Source: CAINVV01 sp963663005
Lineage (GTDB): Bacteria; Bacteroidota; Bacteroidia; Bacteroidales; Prolixibacteraceae
Length of the DNA stretch: 64,000 nucleotides
Assembly (NCBI GenBank): GCA_963663005.2
Contig: CAXXHH010000023.1
Location: forward strand, 1-64,000
Reading direction: 5' to 3'
A program made the position numbers and the translations under genes. The notes beneath the pieces were generated by a model that was not told the DNA's origin, did not search any database, and saw only the letters and a list, made by a program, of their open reading frames with translations. Positions 19,656 to 28,501 of this stretch are shown piece by piece (within the stretch, counting starts at the first letter, position 1; every line of letters begins with the position of its first letter).

Positions 19656-20027
19656 ATACTTCCAGAAGTTTAATCTTTTTAAAATACCTCGATCCTGATG
19701 CGTAAATGTTCAGTACTTACCAAGTACGCCAAATCAAGGCATGAAATGTGCTATTGCCACAAATATATTGCAAAATAATGAAAACTATGTTCATCTGTTT
19801 ATAAATTTGTTTTTTAATTGCCGGTTGGTGCTCGCCAGCATTATCATTTTCATGTCGGGTTTATTTTGCCTTGGCTCGTCTCGTTTTTAAGTAGTACACT
19901 GCACTATAAACATCGATTTTTTTAAATTTGTTCAGCCAGCATGCAAAATAATTTCGATTGCAGTCGTCTTTTTATAATCTCACTGCACAATTGAGTATGT
20001 TCGTTCGCAAAAAAAGCTCTGAAAATT
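19656..20027. promoter_or_regulatory. Divergent gldJ-porU intergenic region
   Basis: An AT-rich gap of 372 bp with no plausible gene. On the minus strand, TATATTTG at 19760-19767 matches the -7 consensus, but its upstream element is poor (GTTT rather than TTTG). On the plus strand, TAAATTTG at 19923-19930 is the best -7 candidate for porU, again without a clear -33 element. I see no strong hairpin. Confidence 0.4.
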
Positions 20028-23000
20028 ATGTTCAATCGGCTCTTTTATAGGCTCTTACTTTTTTTCGTAATTTTCGGTGAGTTGTGCGTCAAAGGTGCAA
20101 ATGCGTTTTCCGTGAATTCTCTTTTCGCAAGCGGCAGATGGGTCAAAATCGAGACAAATTCCACAGGCATCCATAAAATTCAATATTCCTGGCTGAAAAA
20201 TTTGGGATTTTCACATCCCGAAAAGGTCAAGATCTATGGCAGCAAGAATGATCCGATGTCCAGGAACAATGCCAATCCATCTGACAATAGACCTGTCCAA
20301 CTGCCTGTACTCCGCATAAACGAGGCTGGCAATGAATCGCTCCTGCTTTATGTGCGCGGTTGTGTCAGTTGGCAGCTGGACGAAAAATCGGGCGAATACA
20401 GCCCTATTGTAAACCAGGTTGCGCAGGGAAAATCATGGTTTTTTCTTACTGAGGATGACACGGCTGATCGCAGGTTTGCCATCAATGAAAATCGTACGGA
20501 TAGTCCGGATTTGAAAACTTCAACTTATGAGGATCTGCTATTCTGGGGAGAAGAAAACAGTAATCTGATGGAGTCTGGCGACCAGTGGTTTACTTCTTTG
20601 ATTACTGGTGGCAATGTGCTGACTAAGATTTTTCAGATTCCTGACAGGTTGCCGGAGGAACCTGCTATTTTCAAAGTTTATGCCGCCGGAAGAAGCCTTT
20701 CATCCACAAGATTGGAATTATCTGTCAATGGAAATTTGATTACAGGAATTCCATTTCGCCCGGTTCAGACAACGCAGGACAGCGACTTTGCCTCCGCCGA
20801 TTCGATCAAAATTTCACCGATCATTCCAGGTATCGACCTCAATCTGTCGCTTAAATATATTGGGACGTCGACAGATCAGTGCTGGTTTGACTATGCAACT
20901 ATTCAACTAAAAAGGAATCTTCAATACCGGGGCACCCCACTTTTACTCCGAAATTCGGCGATTCTTAAAGATAAAATTATTGAATACCAGGTTAATGGGG
21001 CTGTCGCCGGATTGCAGCTCTGGGAAGTTACAAATCCGCTTTCCCCAATTCAAACAGTCTATCAACTTACTGGAGGCCGGTTGTCGTTTCAAACAAAAAG
21101 TGACTCTCTTCGGAGTTTCCTGCTTTTTGATCCACTGGGTCAGTTCCCGGGAATGTCCAAGACTGAAGAAGTTACAACCTCGGATATCTTAAGGACGGAG
21201 GTTCCTCAATACCTGATAATTACGTCGATTCAATTTCTGGATCAGGCAAATCGTCTGGCCTCTTTTCACCGGCAAACTGACGGTCTGACCGTAGCCGTTG
21301 TTCCCGTGGAATCGGTTTTCAACGAAATTTCCGGCGGCTATCCCGATATTGCTGCCATCAAGAATTTTATCCGATATCTTTATAGGTTGAAATTTACAGG
21401 AAACGGTTCAGCCCTGAAATATTTGCTGCTGTTTGGGAAGGGAACTTGCGATCCGGTGCATAGCGCAGGCGTGAATAATCCTGACTGGATTCCCTCTTTT
21501 CAATCGAAAAATTCGCTGAATACCATCAGTTCGTATGTTACTGATGATTTTTTTGGATTCTTGGATTTGGATGACGGTGAAATATCCGGAAGCCTGGATC
21601 TCGGAATAGGCAGAATCCCAGCCGTGACAACTGCTGAGGCGACTACGGCCGTAGATAAAATAATCCATTACCATGAAACCCAAACTCTGGGCGACTGGCG
21701 CAATAATCTCACTTTTATCGGCGATGATGAGGACAACAACATTCATGTGAATGATTCCGAAACCCTTGCTGCCATCGTGAATACTAAAAATCCGGAGTAT
21801 CGCACGTCGAAAATTTTTCTGGATGCTTATCCGCAGGTGCTTACGCCCGAGGAGCGGTACCCTGAAGTAAATGCTGCGATCCGAGCGGCAGTTCATTCCG
21901 GTTCCCTGTTTGTGAATTATATTGGTCATGCCAGTGAAGACGGGCTGGCGCACGAACGAGTCTTGACTATTAAAGATGTTGAATCCTGGACAAACACCGA
22001 CCGTCTGCCGCTGTTTGTGACTGCCACGTGCGAATTCAGCCGATGGGATATGATCCAAAAGCGATCTGCCGGCGAGCGACTGCTATTTCATCCTACTGGC
22101 GGTGCAATAGCGTTATTATCTGCTACCAGGCTGGTCTATTCGGCATCGAATTTCGAAATCAACAAAAGCTTCATCAATCATGTTTTCGATAGAGACGAAG
22201 CCGGAAGGCCAATTCGACTGGGAGATTTAATCCGGCGGATAAAAAATGAAAATGGCGGATCTGTCAACACCCTGAAATTTTGCCTGCTTGGCGATCCCGC
22301 TCTGCGGTTGAACTATCCCGAATACAGTTGCAGGAATCTTACGATTAATAATCAACCAGTGGATCAGTTTGCAGGAACGGCATCTCCCTTAAGTCTGCTG
22401 ACGATCAGCGGTGAGATTTTGGATTATTCCGGAAAGCGGATGAGCCAATTTGGTGGAACACTATCCACAACCGTCTATGACCAGCCATATTCCAAAGCGA
22501 CTTTGGGGAATGGTGGTCTTCCGGTATTTTCATATAAAGTGCAGGATAATGCACTATACAAAGGAGATGTTACGGTGAAGAGTGGAACTTTCACCTATTC
22601 GTTCGTAGTCCCCAAGGACATCAATTTTAACAAGGAAGCCGGGTTGATCCGTTATTATTTCAGCAATGGAACTGTCGATGGTAATGGCTCTTTTACAAAT
22701 ATTCATTTTAATGGTAACGCGACTTCGGTAGTTAGCGATATCGATGGACCTTCAATTCGTCTTATTCTTGAGAATAAGGATTTTAAGGATGGCTCAACCG
22801 TCTCTTCCAGTCCGCTGCTCCAGGTTTTTCTGAGCGATGAAAGTGGTATCAATACTTCCGGAATTGGCATTGGTCACGACATCACATTGATTTTGGATGG
22901 TTTGCCCCAAAATCAACTGGTGCTCAATGATTTTTATAAGTCCGATCAGGGAAACTGGAAGACTGGAACTATCGAATTTCCGTTCTCGAATCTCGCACCA

Positions 23001-23390
23001 GGCTCCCACACGTTAAAGCTGAAAGTATGGGACAATGCAAACAATTCTTCCTCCGTAACTATTCGCTTTGAGGTCGTTAAAGGACTAAATGTGAGTGACG
23101 TATATAATTTTCCAAATCCCTTTTCGGATCAAACCCAGTTCGTCATCACCCATAATTTGTATGGTGAGATGGTGGACGTAAATTTAGAGATACTGGATTT
23201 ATCAGGCAAAAGTCTGTATTCGAAAAATCAAACCCTGGTGTCAAGAGGGTACGAAATCAGTGATCTATATTGGGATCCATTTAAAATGAACCCTTGTCCG
23301 ATAGGTGGCATCTATGTTTACAGAATTTCGTTGACAGATTCGAAGGGACTCCGTGCATACAAATCCGGCAGGTTAATTTTTAAAAAGTAA
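20028..23390 (+). CDS. porU: T9SS sortase PorU (gingipain-like C25 peptidase)
   Basis: 1120 residues. A signal peptide (LLLFFVIFGELCVKGANA) leads into a beta-rich N-terminal region (about 25-390), then a caspase-fold Peptidase_C25 domain (about 395-770). Catalytic candidates are His634 (NYIGHASEDG) and Cys668 (VTATCEFSRWD), spaced as in the family. Ig-like domains follow, and the last ~85 residues resemble a T9SS C-terminal domain (FPNPFSDQTQFVITHN onward). PorU at the cell surface cleaves the T9SS C-terminal signal from cargo and attaches the cargo to A-LPS. It lies divergent from gldJ. Its usual partner gene porV is not next to it; ispF follows. Confidence 0.94.
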   Translation: MFNRLFYRLLLFFVIFGELCVKGANAFSVNSLFASGRWVKIETNSTGIHKIQYSWLKNLGFSHPEKVKIYGSKNDPMSRNNANPSDNRPVQLPVLRINEAGNESLLLYVRGCVSWQLDEKSGEYSPIVNQVAQGKSWFFLTEDDTADRRFAINENRTDSPDLKTSTYEDLLFWGEENSNLMESGDQWFTSLITGGNVLTKIFQIPDRLPEEPAIFKVYAAGRSLSSTRLELSVNGNLITGIPFRPVQTTQDSDFASADSIKISPIIPGIDLNLSLKYIGTSTDQCWFDYATIQLKRNLQYRGTPLLLRNSAILKDKIIEYQVNGAVAGLQLWEVTNPLSPIQTVYQLTGGRLSFQTKSDSLRSFLLFDPLGQFPGMSKTEEVTTSDILRTEVPQYLIITSIQFLDQANRLASFHRQTDGLTVAVVPVESVFNEISGGYPDIAAIKNFIRYLYRLKFTGNGSALKYLLLFGKGTCDPVHSAGVNNPDWIPSFQSKNSLNTISSYVTDDFFGFLDLDDGEISGSLDLGIGRIPAVTTAEATTAVDKIIHYHETQTLGDWRNNLTFIGDDEDNNIHVNDSETLAAIVNTKNPEYRTSKIFLDAYPQVLTPEERYPEVNAAIRAAVHSGSLFVNYIGHASEDGLAHERVLTIKDVESWTNTDRLPLFVTATCEFSRWDMIQKRSAGERLLFHPTGGAIALLSATRLVYSASNFEINKSFINHVFDRDEAGRPIRLGDLIRRIKNENGGSVNTLKFCLLGDPALRLNYPEYSCRNLTINNQPVDQFAGTASPLSLLTISGEILDYSGKRMSQFGGTLSTTVYDQPYSKATLGNGGLPVFSYKVQDNALYKGDVTVKSGTFTYSFVVPKDINFNKEAGLIRYYFSNGTVDGNGSFTNIHFNGNATSVVSDIDGPSIRLILENKDFKDGSTVSSSPLLQVFLSDESGINTSGIGIGHDITLILDGLPQNQLVLNDFYKSDQGNWKTGTIEFPFSNLAPGSHTLKLKVWDNANNSSSVTIRFEVVKGLNVSDVYNFPNPFSDQTQFVITHNLYGEMVDVNLEILDLSGKSLYSKNQTLVSRGYEISDLYWDPFKMNPCPIGGIYVYRISLTDSKGLRAYKSGRLIFKK

Positions 23391-23428
23391 GCTAACGAAT
23401 GGCACCAAAAACTATAGTGATATCGTTA

Positions 23429-23459
23429 CTTGCAGTATCAGAACGTTAATGTAACTTTA
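23429..23459 (+). promoter_or_regulatory. Putative ispF promoter
   Basis: CTTG (23429-23432), 19 bp, then TAACTTTA (23452-23459): 3/4 and 7/8 matches to TTTG-N19-TAnnTTTG, at a sensible distance from the ATG at 23502. Confidence 0.5.
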
Positions 23460-23501
23460 CACTAATGTTAGTCATTTAAGTTCACCCTCACTTCTGAAAG
23501 A

Positions 23502-23984
23502 ATGAACATTCGCATAGGACTCGGTTACGATGTACATCAGCTGGCTGCAGGAGAAGAACTCTGGCTGGGAGGAATTTTGATCCCGCATGAGAAGGGAACA
23601 GTCGCGCATTCAGACGGAGATGTGCTGCTTCATGCTATCTGCGATGCGCTGCTCGGTGCCGCCGGATTGCGGGATATCGGTTACCACTTTCCGGATACGG
23701 ATTTGGAATTCAAGAATATAGATAGTAAGAAATTGCTGGCTTCTGTTTACAGCAAACTTCAGGAGAAGGGATACATACTGGTTAATCTGGATGCCACGAT
23801 TTCCGCACAGCGGCCAAAACTGAAGGATTTGATTCCATCTATGGAGAAGATCATCGCTGGCATTTTGGAATGTACCGAAGATCAGGTCAACATTAAAGCC
23901 ACCACAACCGAAAAATTAGGCTTTGAGGGTAGGGAGGAAGGAATCTCCGTTCAGGCCGTTGTACTGATAGAGAAGCAAGGTTAA
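23502..23984 (+). CDS. ispF: 2-C-methyl-D-erythritol 2,4-cyclodiphosphate synthase
   Basis: 160 residues, the normal IspF length. The metal-binding motif GYDVHQL (Asp and His near residues 8-10), HSDGDVLLHAICDALLGA with the third metal His, the HFPDTD loop, and the C-terminal IKATTTEKLGFEGREEG are all present. It forms the cyclic diphosphate in the non-mevalonate isoprenoid pathway, acting as a trimer in the cytoplasm. It has its own candidate promoter and no co-directional close neighbour, so it is probably a single-gene unit. Confidence 0.96.
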   Translation: MNIRIGLGYDVHQLAAGEELWLGGILIPHEKGTVAHSDGDVLLHAICDALLGAAGLRDIGYHFPDTDLEFKNIDSKKLLASVYSKLQEKGYILVNLDATISAQRPKLKDLIPSMEKIIAGILECTEDQVNIKATTTEKLGFEGREEGISVQAVVLIEKQG

Positions 23985-24128
23985 ATAATTGGAAACAAGA
24001 ACACTGTTATTTTATTAAATCATTAACTGCAACAAATACCAAAATTTCTTCTGTAATTTCACAAAGATTATCAGTACAAATTAGTATCAAAACGGTAATT
24101 TCTAATTTAACACTTAAAAGCTAAGCAA

Positions 24129-24728
24129 ATGAGCAGAACAGCATGGATTGTAATAGGAATAATAGTATTAGTTATTGTCCTCGGAATTAACTGGGGTATC
24201 AAAACCGGCAACAACATGGTTGCAATGGAAGAGGGTGTATCGTCATCCTGGTCGCAGGTTGAAAACGTATATCAGCGTCGCGCAGATTTAATACCAAATC
24301 TCGTCAGTACCGTAAAAGGTTATGCAGCGCACGAAAGTGAAACTCTGACGGCTGTGGTTGAGGCCAGAGCTAAGGCTACTTCCGTCACCGTTGATCCCAC
24401 GAAATTGAACGCAGAGTCCATTCAGCAATTTCAACAGGCTCAGGGTGGTTTGTCTTCCGCATTAGGCAGACTGATGGTGGTTGTCGAAAAATATCCGGAC
24501 CTGAAGGCTAACGAGAATTTTCTTAATCTGCAGGCTCAGCTGGAAGGCACAGAGAACAGAATTACAGTCGAACGTCAGAAATTTAATCAGTCGGCGCAAG
24601 CTTTCAATACCTATATCAGGATGTTCCCGCAGAGTATGATCGCCTCAATGCGTAATTTTGAGAAAAAGGCATATTTCGAGGCAGAAAAGGGTTCTGAGAA
24701 AGCTCCCAAAGTAGATTTTTCCAAATGA
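24129..24728 (+). CDS. lemA: LemA family protein
   Basis: 199 residues: a single N-terminal transmembrane helix (about 5-23, IVIGIIVLVIVLGINWGI), then an all-helical domain with the LemA signature EEGVSSSWSQVENVYQRRADLIPNLVSTVKGYA and LQAQLEGTENRITVERQKFNQ, ending in FNTYIRMFPQSMIA. LemA proteins are membrane-anchored helical bundles of unclear function that are commonly encoded with TPM-domain proteins. Here two TPM genes follow (19 bp and 1 bp spacing), forming the usual three-gene operon. Confidence 0.93.
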   Translation: MSRTAWIVIGIIVLVIVLGINWGIKTGNNMVAMEEGVSSSWSQVENVYQRRADLIPNLVSTVKGYAAHESETLTAVVEARAKATSVTVDPTKLNAESIQQFQQAQGGLSSALGRLMVVVEKYPDLKANENFLNLQAQLEGTENRITVERQKFNQSAQAFNTYIRMFPQSMIASMRNFEKKAYFEAEKGSEKAPKVDFSK

Positions 24729-24747
24729 TTAAATTCCCGGAAGACAG

Positions 24748-25185
24748 ATGAGTACGAATAAATTTTTCTCCAAAGAGGAAGAGCAGCAAATTGTTCAGGC
24801 CATTAAGGCGGCTGAATTTCAGACTAGCGGAGAGATTCGGGTTCACGTCGAATCTGTCTGCAGGGGAGAGGTTTTGGATCGGGCAGCGTGGCTTTTCAAA
24901 TCGTTGAAAATGCACGAGACCGAATTACGAAACGGAGTGCTGATCTACCTTTCAACGACCGACCGGAAATTCGCCATAATCGGTGACGCCGGCATAAACG
25001 CCGTGGTTCCAAAGGGCTTCTGGGACGATGTTAAAGATTTGATGATCAGTAATTTTTCAAAGGGAGACCTTTTGCAGGGGTTTGTAATGGGGATCGCCAA
25101 AGTTGGTGAGAAGCTCAAAGAGTTTTTTCCTTACCAGGAAGATGATATTAACGAACTCCCCGACGAAATTTCATACGGAAAATAA
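24748..25185 (+). CDS. TPM domain protein (DUF477), cytosolic form
   Basis: 145 residues with no signal peptide or membrane helix. It carries one TPM fold: FFSKEEEQQIVQAIKAAEFQTSGEIRVHVE at the start, then NGVLIYLSTTDRKFAIIGDAGI and GFVMGIAKVGEKLKEFFPY. TPM (TLP18.3/Psb32/MOLO-1) domains occur in plant and bacterial membrane-associated proteins; some have acid phosphatase activity, but the role here is not known. Unlike its downstream neighbour it is short, so it may act as a soluble partner. It lies inside the lemA operon. Confidence 0.87.
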   Translation: MSTNKFFSKEEEQQIVQAIKAAEFQTSGEIRVHVESVCRGEVLDRAAWLFKSLKMHETELRNGVLIYLSTTDRKFAIIGDAGINAVVPKGFWDDVKDLMISNFSKGDLLQGFVMGIAKVGEKLKEFFPYQEDDINELPDEISYGK

Positions 25186-25186
25186 C

Positions 25187-26014
25187 ATGAGAAATATTCT
25201 GTACAGGCTGAAAAGCCTAAAGTTGGCGCTTTTTTTCACACTATTTCTGATCGCTTTTGGCGTTCGTGCAGTAGATGAATTTCCGGCGCGTCCGGAACCG
25301 CCACGTTTGGTCAATGATTTCGCCGGACTGCTTACTTCTTCCCAGGTTGCCGCCCTTGAGAACAAATTGGATGCTTTCAACCAGAGAACTTCCACTCAGA
25401 TTGCAATAGTTGTTGTAAAGGATATTTTTGGTTACGACAAAGGCGATTACGCATTCAAACTAGCCGAGAAATGGGGTATTGGGCAAAAAGGCAAAAATAA
25501 TGGGATACTGATTTTGCTGAAGCCGAAGTCAGACAACGGTGAAACAGGGAAAGTGTTTATTGCCGTCGGATACGGACTGGAAGGTGTAGTGCCGGATATA
25601 ACGGCGCGTAAGACCATCATAGCGGCCGAAATGATGCCCAGCTTTAAAGCGAATGATTACTTTACCGGTCTGGATAGGGCGACAAATGTGTTGATGTCTC
25701 TTACCGCCGGCGAGTTTACAGCCGATCAGTATGACAAGAAGGCCTCTAAACCATCCGTTTTTCCGGGGTTCGCCTTGCTCGTATTGATATTTTTCGTTTT
25801 TATGATCTTCAATAGGAATCGTTACCGCACCGTAGGCGCAGATGGTGGAGGTACCAGTCTGCTCGGGTCACTTTGGCTCCTAAGTATGCTTGGCGGTCGG
25901 GGTGGCGGTGGCTCCTGGAATGATTTTTCCGGTGGCGGCGGTTCATCAGGCGGTGGTTTCGGCGGCTTTGGCGGCGGAAGCTTTGGCGGCGGTGGAGCCG
26001 GCGGCGAATGGTAA
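25187..26014 (+). CDS. Secreted/membrane TPM domain protein with Gly-rich tail (YgcG-like)
   Basis: 275 residues from the ATG at 25187. An upstream in-frame start at 25103 overlaps the previous gene and would bury the signal peptide, so I reject it. The order is: signal peptide (LALFFTLFLIAFGVRA), TPM domain (about 30-175, with VNDFAGLLTSSQVAALENKL, QIAIVVVKDIFGYDKGDYAFKLAEKWGIGQKGKNNGILIL and GYGLEGVVPD), a transmembrane helix (about 210-230), and a C-terminal tail of GG and FGG repeats ending GGEW. This matches YgcG/TPM proteins that go with LemA. It is probably a membrane-anchored periplasmic protein. A bidirectional terminator overlaps the stop codon. Confidence 0.9.
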   Translation: MRNILYRLKSLKLALFFTLFLIAFGVRAVDEFPARPEPPRLVNDFAGLLTSSQVAALENKLDAFNQRTSTQIAIVVVKDIFGYDKGDYAFKLAEKWGIGQKGKNNGILILLKPKSDNGETGKVFIAVGYGLEGVVPDITARKTIIAAEMMPSFKANDYFTGLDRATNVLMSLTAGEFTADQYDKKASKPSVFPGFALLVLIFFVFMIFNRNRYRTVGADGGGTSLLGSLWLLSMLGGRGGGGSWNDFSGGGGSSGGGFGGFGGGSFGGGGAGGEW

Positions 26015-26052
26015 GAAATAAAAAATGCCCCTCGGGGCATTTTTTATTTCTT
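26013..26052. terminator. Bidirectional terminator between TPM gene and zinc-ribbon gene
   Basis: A perfect 19-bp inverted repeat (26013-26031 and 26034-26052). Its core is a GCCCC/GGGGC stem flanked by A and T runs, so it works in both directions. It overlaps the stop codons of both converging genes. Confidence 0.92.
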
Positions 26053-26833
26053 AATTTTCTGTCTCCTCCTGAGGAGTGGCAATGTCTTTATCAACAAGGA
26101 TTCTTCCGCAATATTCGCAAACAATTATCTTTTTGCGGGAAGCAATATCCAGTTGCCTTTGTGGCGGGATCTTGTTGAAACAACCACCGCAAGCGTCGCG
26201 TTGAACTGTCACAACAGATAATCCGTTGCGTGCATTCTTTCTGATCTTATTGAAGGCAGTTAATAACCGTTCTTCGATCATTGTCGAAATCTTCACCGTC
26301 TTAGCTTTGAGCAGGTCTTCCTCAACAGCTGTCTCAGCCGTGATTTCCTCCAACTCTTTTTTCTTGCGAATAAGGTCGTCTTCACGCTCTTTCAAGAGTA
26401 AATTGGATGCATCAAGCAATTCTCCCTTGCTTTTTACTTCGACAGAATATTCTTTGATTCTTTTTTCAGCTAATTCAATTTCAAGGGTCTGAAATTCCAT
26501 TTCCTTCGAAATAGAATCAAACTCACGGTTGTTGCGCACATTATCATGCTGCTCCTTGTAACGGTCGATCTTCGTTTTGGAATCTTTGATCTCCAGTTTT
26601 TTGTTGGCTACCGCTGTGTTGAGGTTTTTGATCTCATCCTGTAAATTTGAAAGTCTGGTTTTTAAACCGACAATCTCGTCTTCAAGATCCTGAACCTCTA
26701 ACGGCAACTCACCACGAAGGGTGTTGATTTTATCGATTTCTGAAACAACAGTTTGTAGTTCATAGAGCATTTTCAATTTTTCCTGAACTGAAACCTCTTT
26801 GCCTTCGGTTGTTTTGTTAATTTCTAACGACAT
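26051..26833 (-). CDS. C4-type zinc-ribbon coiled-coil protein
   Basis: 260 residues. Residues about 15-190 are a long antiparallel coiled coil rich in Glu, Lys and Leu. A C-terminal zinc ribbon has two Cys pairs, DACGGCF and VCEYCGRIL. This is the zf-RING_7/DUF164 family of conserved bacterial proteins, proposed to bind nucleic acid; no firm function is established. It lies downstream of the Nif3-like gene (30 bp gap) on the same strand, a common pairing in Bacteroidota. Confidence 0.9.
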   Translation of the reverse strand: MSLEINKTTEGKEVSVQEKLKMLYELQTVVSEIDKINTLRGELPLEVQDLEDEIVGLKTRLSNLQDEIKNLNTAVANKKLEIKDSKTKIDRYKEQHDNVRNNREFDSISKEMEFQTLEIELAEKRIKEYSVEVKSKGELLDASNLLLKEREDDLIRKKKELEEITAETAVEEDLLKAKTVKISTMIEERLLTAFNKIRKNARNGLSVVTVQRDACGGCFNKIPPQRQLDIASRKKIIVCEYCGRILVDKDIATPQEETEN

Positions 26834-26863
26834 ATCCAGAATATTATTATTATACTTTAGCTT

Positions 26864-27958
26864 TCAAAGGTAAGAAACCGGGTTGGTTTTTACATCCGAT
26901 AAACGGAGTGCAAATGTAGGGAATTTTTTTAAAACTATCTCTTTTAAAACCTCTTTCGTAAATTGTTCGCTCTCATAATGCCCGATATCAGCCAGAACAA
27001 TCTTTTTATCGGCTTCAAAAAAATCATGATACTTAAAGTCAGCCGAAATAAACAGGTCGGCACCTTCCGCGATAGCTTTGGGAACCAGGAAACTGCCTGA
27101 TCCTCCGCAGACAGCAATCCTGCTGATTTTCTTGTTGAGCAAGGCTGTATATTTAATCATTTTGCAATCAAAGAGCGCTTTAATTGAGCCGAGTATTTCA
27201 ATTTCCTCAACCGGATTTGAAAGCTCGCCAATCATTCCAAGTCCAACCGTCGGATAATCATTCTCCAGAGGGGTCAAATCGAAGGCGACTTCTTCATACG
27301 GATGCGAGGAGAGGAGCGCCTCGAGTACTCTTGATTTGAGATGACGCGGAACGATTGTTTCAAACCGGATCTCCTGTTCGGTGTGAAGCTCCCCCTTCGT
27401 TCCTACAAAAGGAGTGCTTTCATTATTTCCCCTGAAAGTTCCGTACCCTGAAGCCCCAAAACTGCACTGATCATAGTTTCCGATTACTCCGGCGCCAGCC
27501 AAAAATACTGCGGTACGAACCTGTTCCAGATAATCAGCAGGAACATAGGTTATTAATTTGAGCAGTTGGTTTTTTACAGGCGATAGTATTCTGCAGTTTT
27601 TTAGTCCGAGAATCTCGCATATTTTAGAATTGACACCGCCGGTGACGCTGTCCAGATTGGTATGAGCAGCATATATGGCAATATTGTTCCGGATTGCTTT
27701 TATAAGGCATCGTTCTACTTCGTTACTGCCGGTTATGCGTTTAATACCCTTGAAAATCAGCGGATGGTGACTGATAATCAGATTGCAACCATATGCAATG
27801 GCTTCATCAACCACCTCTTCTGTGACATCGATGCAAATCAAAGCAGATGAAATATCGAGCGATTTATCGCCAACGATCAGTCCCGAATTATCATAAGATT
27901 CCTGGTAAGATAAGGGCGCTATGGTTTCGAGGTAATCTGTTATATCCCGCAGTTGCAT
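26864..27958 (-). CDS. Nif3-like dinuclear metal centre protein
   Basis: 364 residues from the ATG at 27958 (MQLRDITDYLE). The longer frame from 28009 adds 17 residues with no family match and is rejected. Metal-site motifs of the Nif3/YbgI/YqfO family are visible: IISHHPLIF near residue 65, YAAHTNLDSV near 105, and the C-terminal LADIGHYESEQF. The central part (about 125-240) is the PII/CutA-like insert found in longer bacterial members. The proteins form hexamers with a two-metal site; the substrate is still uncertain, and GTP cyclohydrolase 1 type 2 is a database name rather than an established role. Confidence 0.92.
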   Translation of the reverse strand: MQLRDITDYLETIAPLSYQESYDNSGLIVGDKSLDISSALICIDVTEEVVDEAIAYGCNLIISHHPLIFKGIKRITGSNEVERCLIKAIRNNIAIYAAHTNLDSVTGGVNSKICEILGLKNCRILSPVKNQLLKLITYVPADYLEQVRTAVFLAGAGVIGNYDQCSFGASGYGTFRGNNESTPFVGTKGELHTEQEIRFETIVPRHLKSRVLEALLSSHPYEEVAFDLTPLENDYPTVGLGMIGELSNPVEEIEILGSIKALFDCKMIKYTALLNKKISRIAVCGGSGSFLVPKAIAEGADLFISADFKYHDFFEADKKIVLADIGHYESEQFTKEVLKEIVLKKFPTFALRLSDVKTNPVSYL

Positions 27959-28048
27959 TGTATACTTGTTCAATTTTTGATTTCCATTCGGATGGCCACA
28001 CCCTCTCATCTTCCCGTTTTCTCACTCTCCACTTTCGATGTTTACCCT

Positions 28049-28147
28049 CACGGACGCGTCACGACGCATCCCTACGGGTTCAATTTTCAACTTTCCACAA
28101 TCACGGACGTGTCGCGACGCGTCCCTGCGGGTTCAATTTTCAACTTT
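28049..28147. repeat. Two direct copies of a CpG-rich palindromic element
   Basis: A 46-bp unit occurs at 28049-28094 and 28102-28147 (period 53). Each copy holds a 20-bp near-palindrome (28052-28071 and 28105-28124) whose consensus, GGACGCGTCGCGACGCGTCC, is a perfect palindrome, followed by CCCTRCGGG and an AT-rich tail. The copies differ at four positions, all transitions. Copy two ends at the first base of the MerR stop codon. The base composition is unlike the surroundings, suggesting a dispersed repeat. Confidence 0.85.
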
Positions 28148-28482
28148 TACAGTGTCTCTTTTATCTCAATCAAATATTGCTTGATCTCCTGTAGCTTTTG
28201 CACAATTTCGAAATTATGCTCCACTTCATCTTTATTCTCCTTTATTTTCGCTTTTGCGCCTTTTAGCGTCAGGCCACGCTCCTTGACCAGGTGATTGATT
28301 AGCGCAAGTTGGTCGATATCCTCCTGCGTATAATACCGGTTGCCCTTTTTATTTTTGAAGGGCTTTATCGTGTCAAACTCTTTCTCCCAAAAACGTAGGG
28401 CAGAAGGCGCAAGGTTGAATTTCCCCGCTACTTCACTGATTGAGAAATATAATTTTTCTGATTTCGGCGCTTTGAATCCCAT
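28147..28482 (-). CDS. MerR family transcriptional regulator
   Basis: 111 residues. The N-terminal winged helix-turn-helix has YFSISEVAGKFNLAPSALRFWEKEF and a wing NKKGNRYYTQEDI, then a LALINHLVKERGLTLKGAKAKI helix and a C-terminal coiled coil (about 80-110). There is no effector-binding domain and no metal-binding Cys, so the signal it senses is not evident. It sits between the M23 peptidase and Nif3-like genes, an order I associate with Sphingobacteriales and relatives. The coding end abuts a palindromic repeat. Confidence 0.9.
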   Translation of the reverse strand: MGFKAPKSEKLYFSISEVAGKFNLAPSALRFWEKEFDTIKPFKNKKGNRYYTQEDIDQLALINHLVKERGLTLKGAKAKIKENKDEVEHNFEIVQKLQEIKQYLIEIKETL

Positions 28483-28501
28483 GATATTTACATTTAAAGG
28501 A

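Noticed and set aside
21408..22058. Long minus-strand frame inside porU
   Set aside because: It is a shadow of the C25 domain; no start signal or recognisable domain.
25103..25186. Longer start for the second TPM gene
   Set aside because: It overlaps the first TPM gene and places the signal peptide internally.
25822..26040. Pro-rich minus-strand frame opposite the TPM gene tail
   Set aside because: It is the complement of the Gly-rich codons of the TPM protein and overlaps the terminator.
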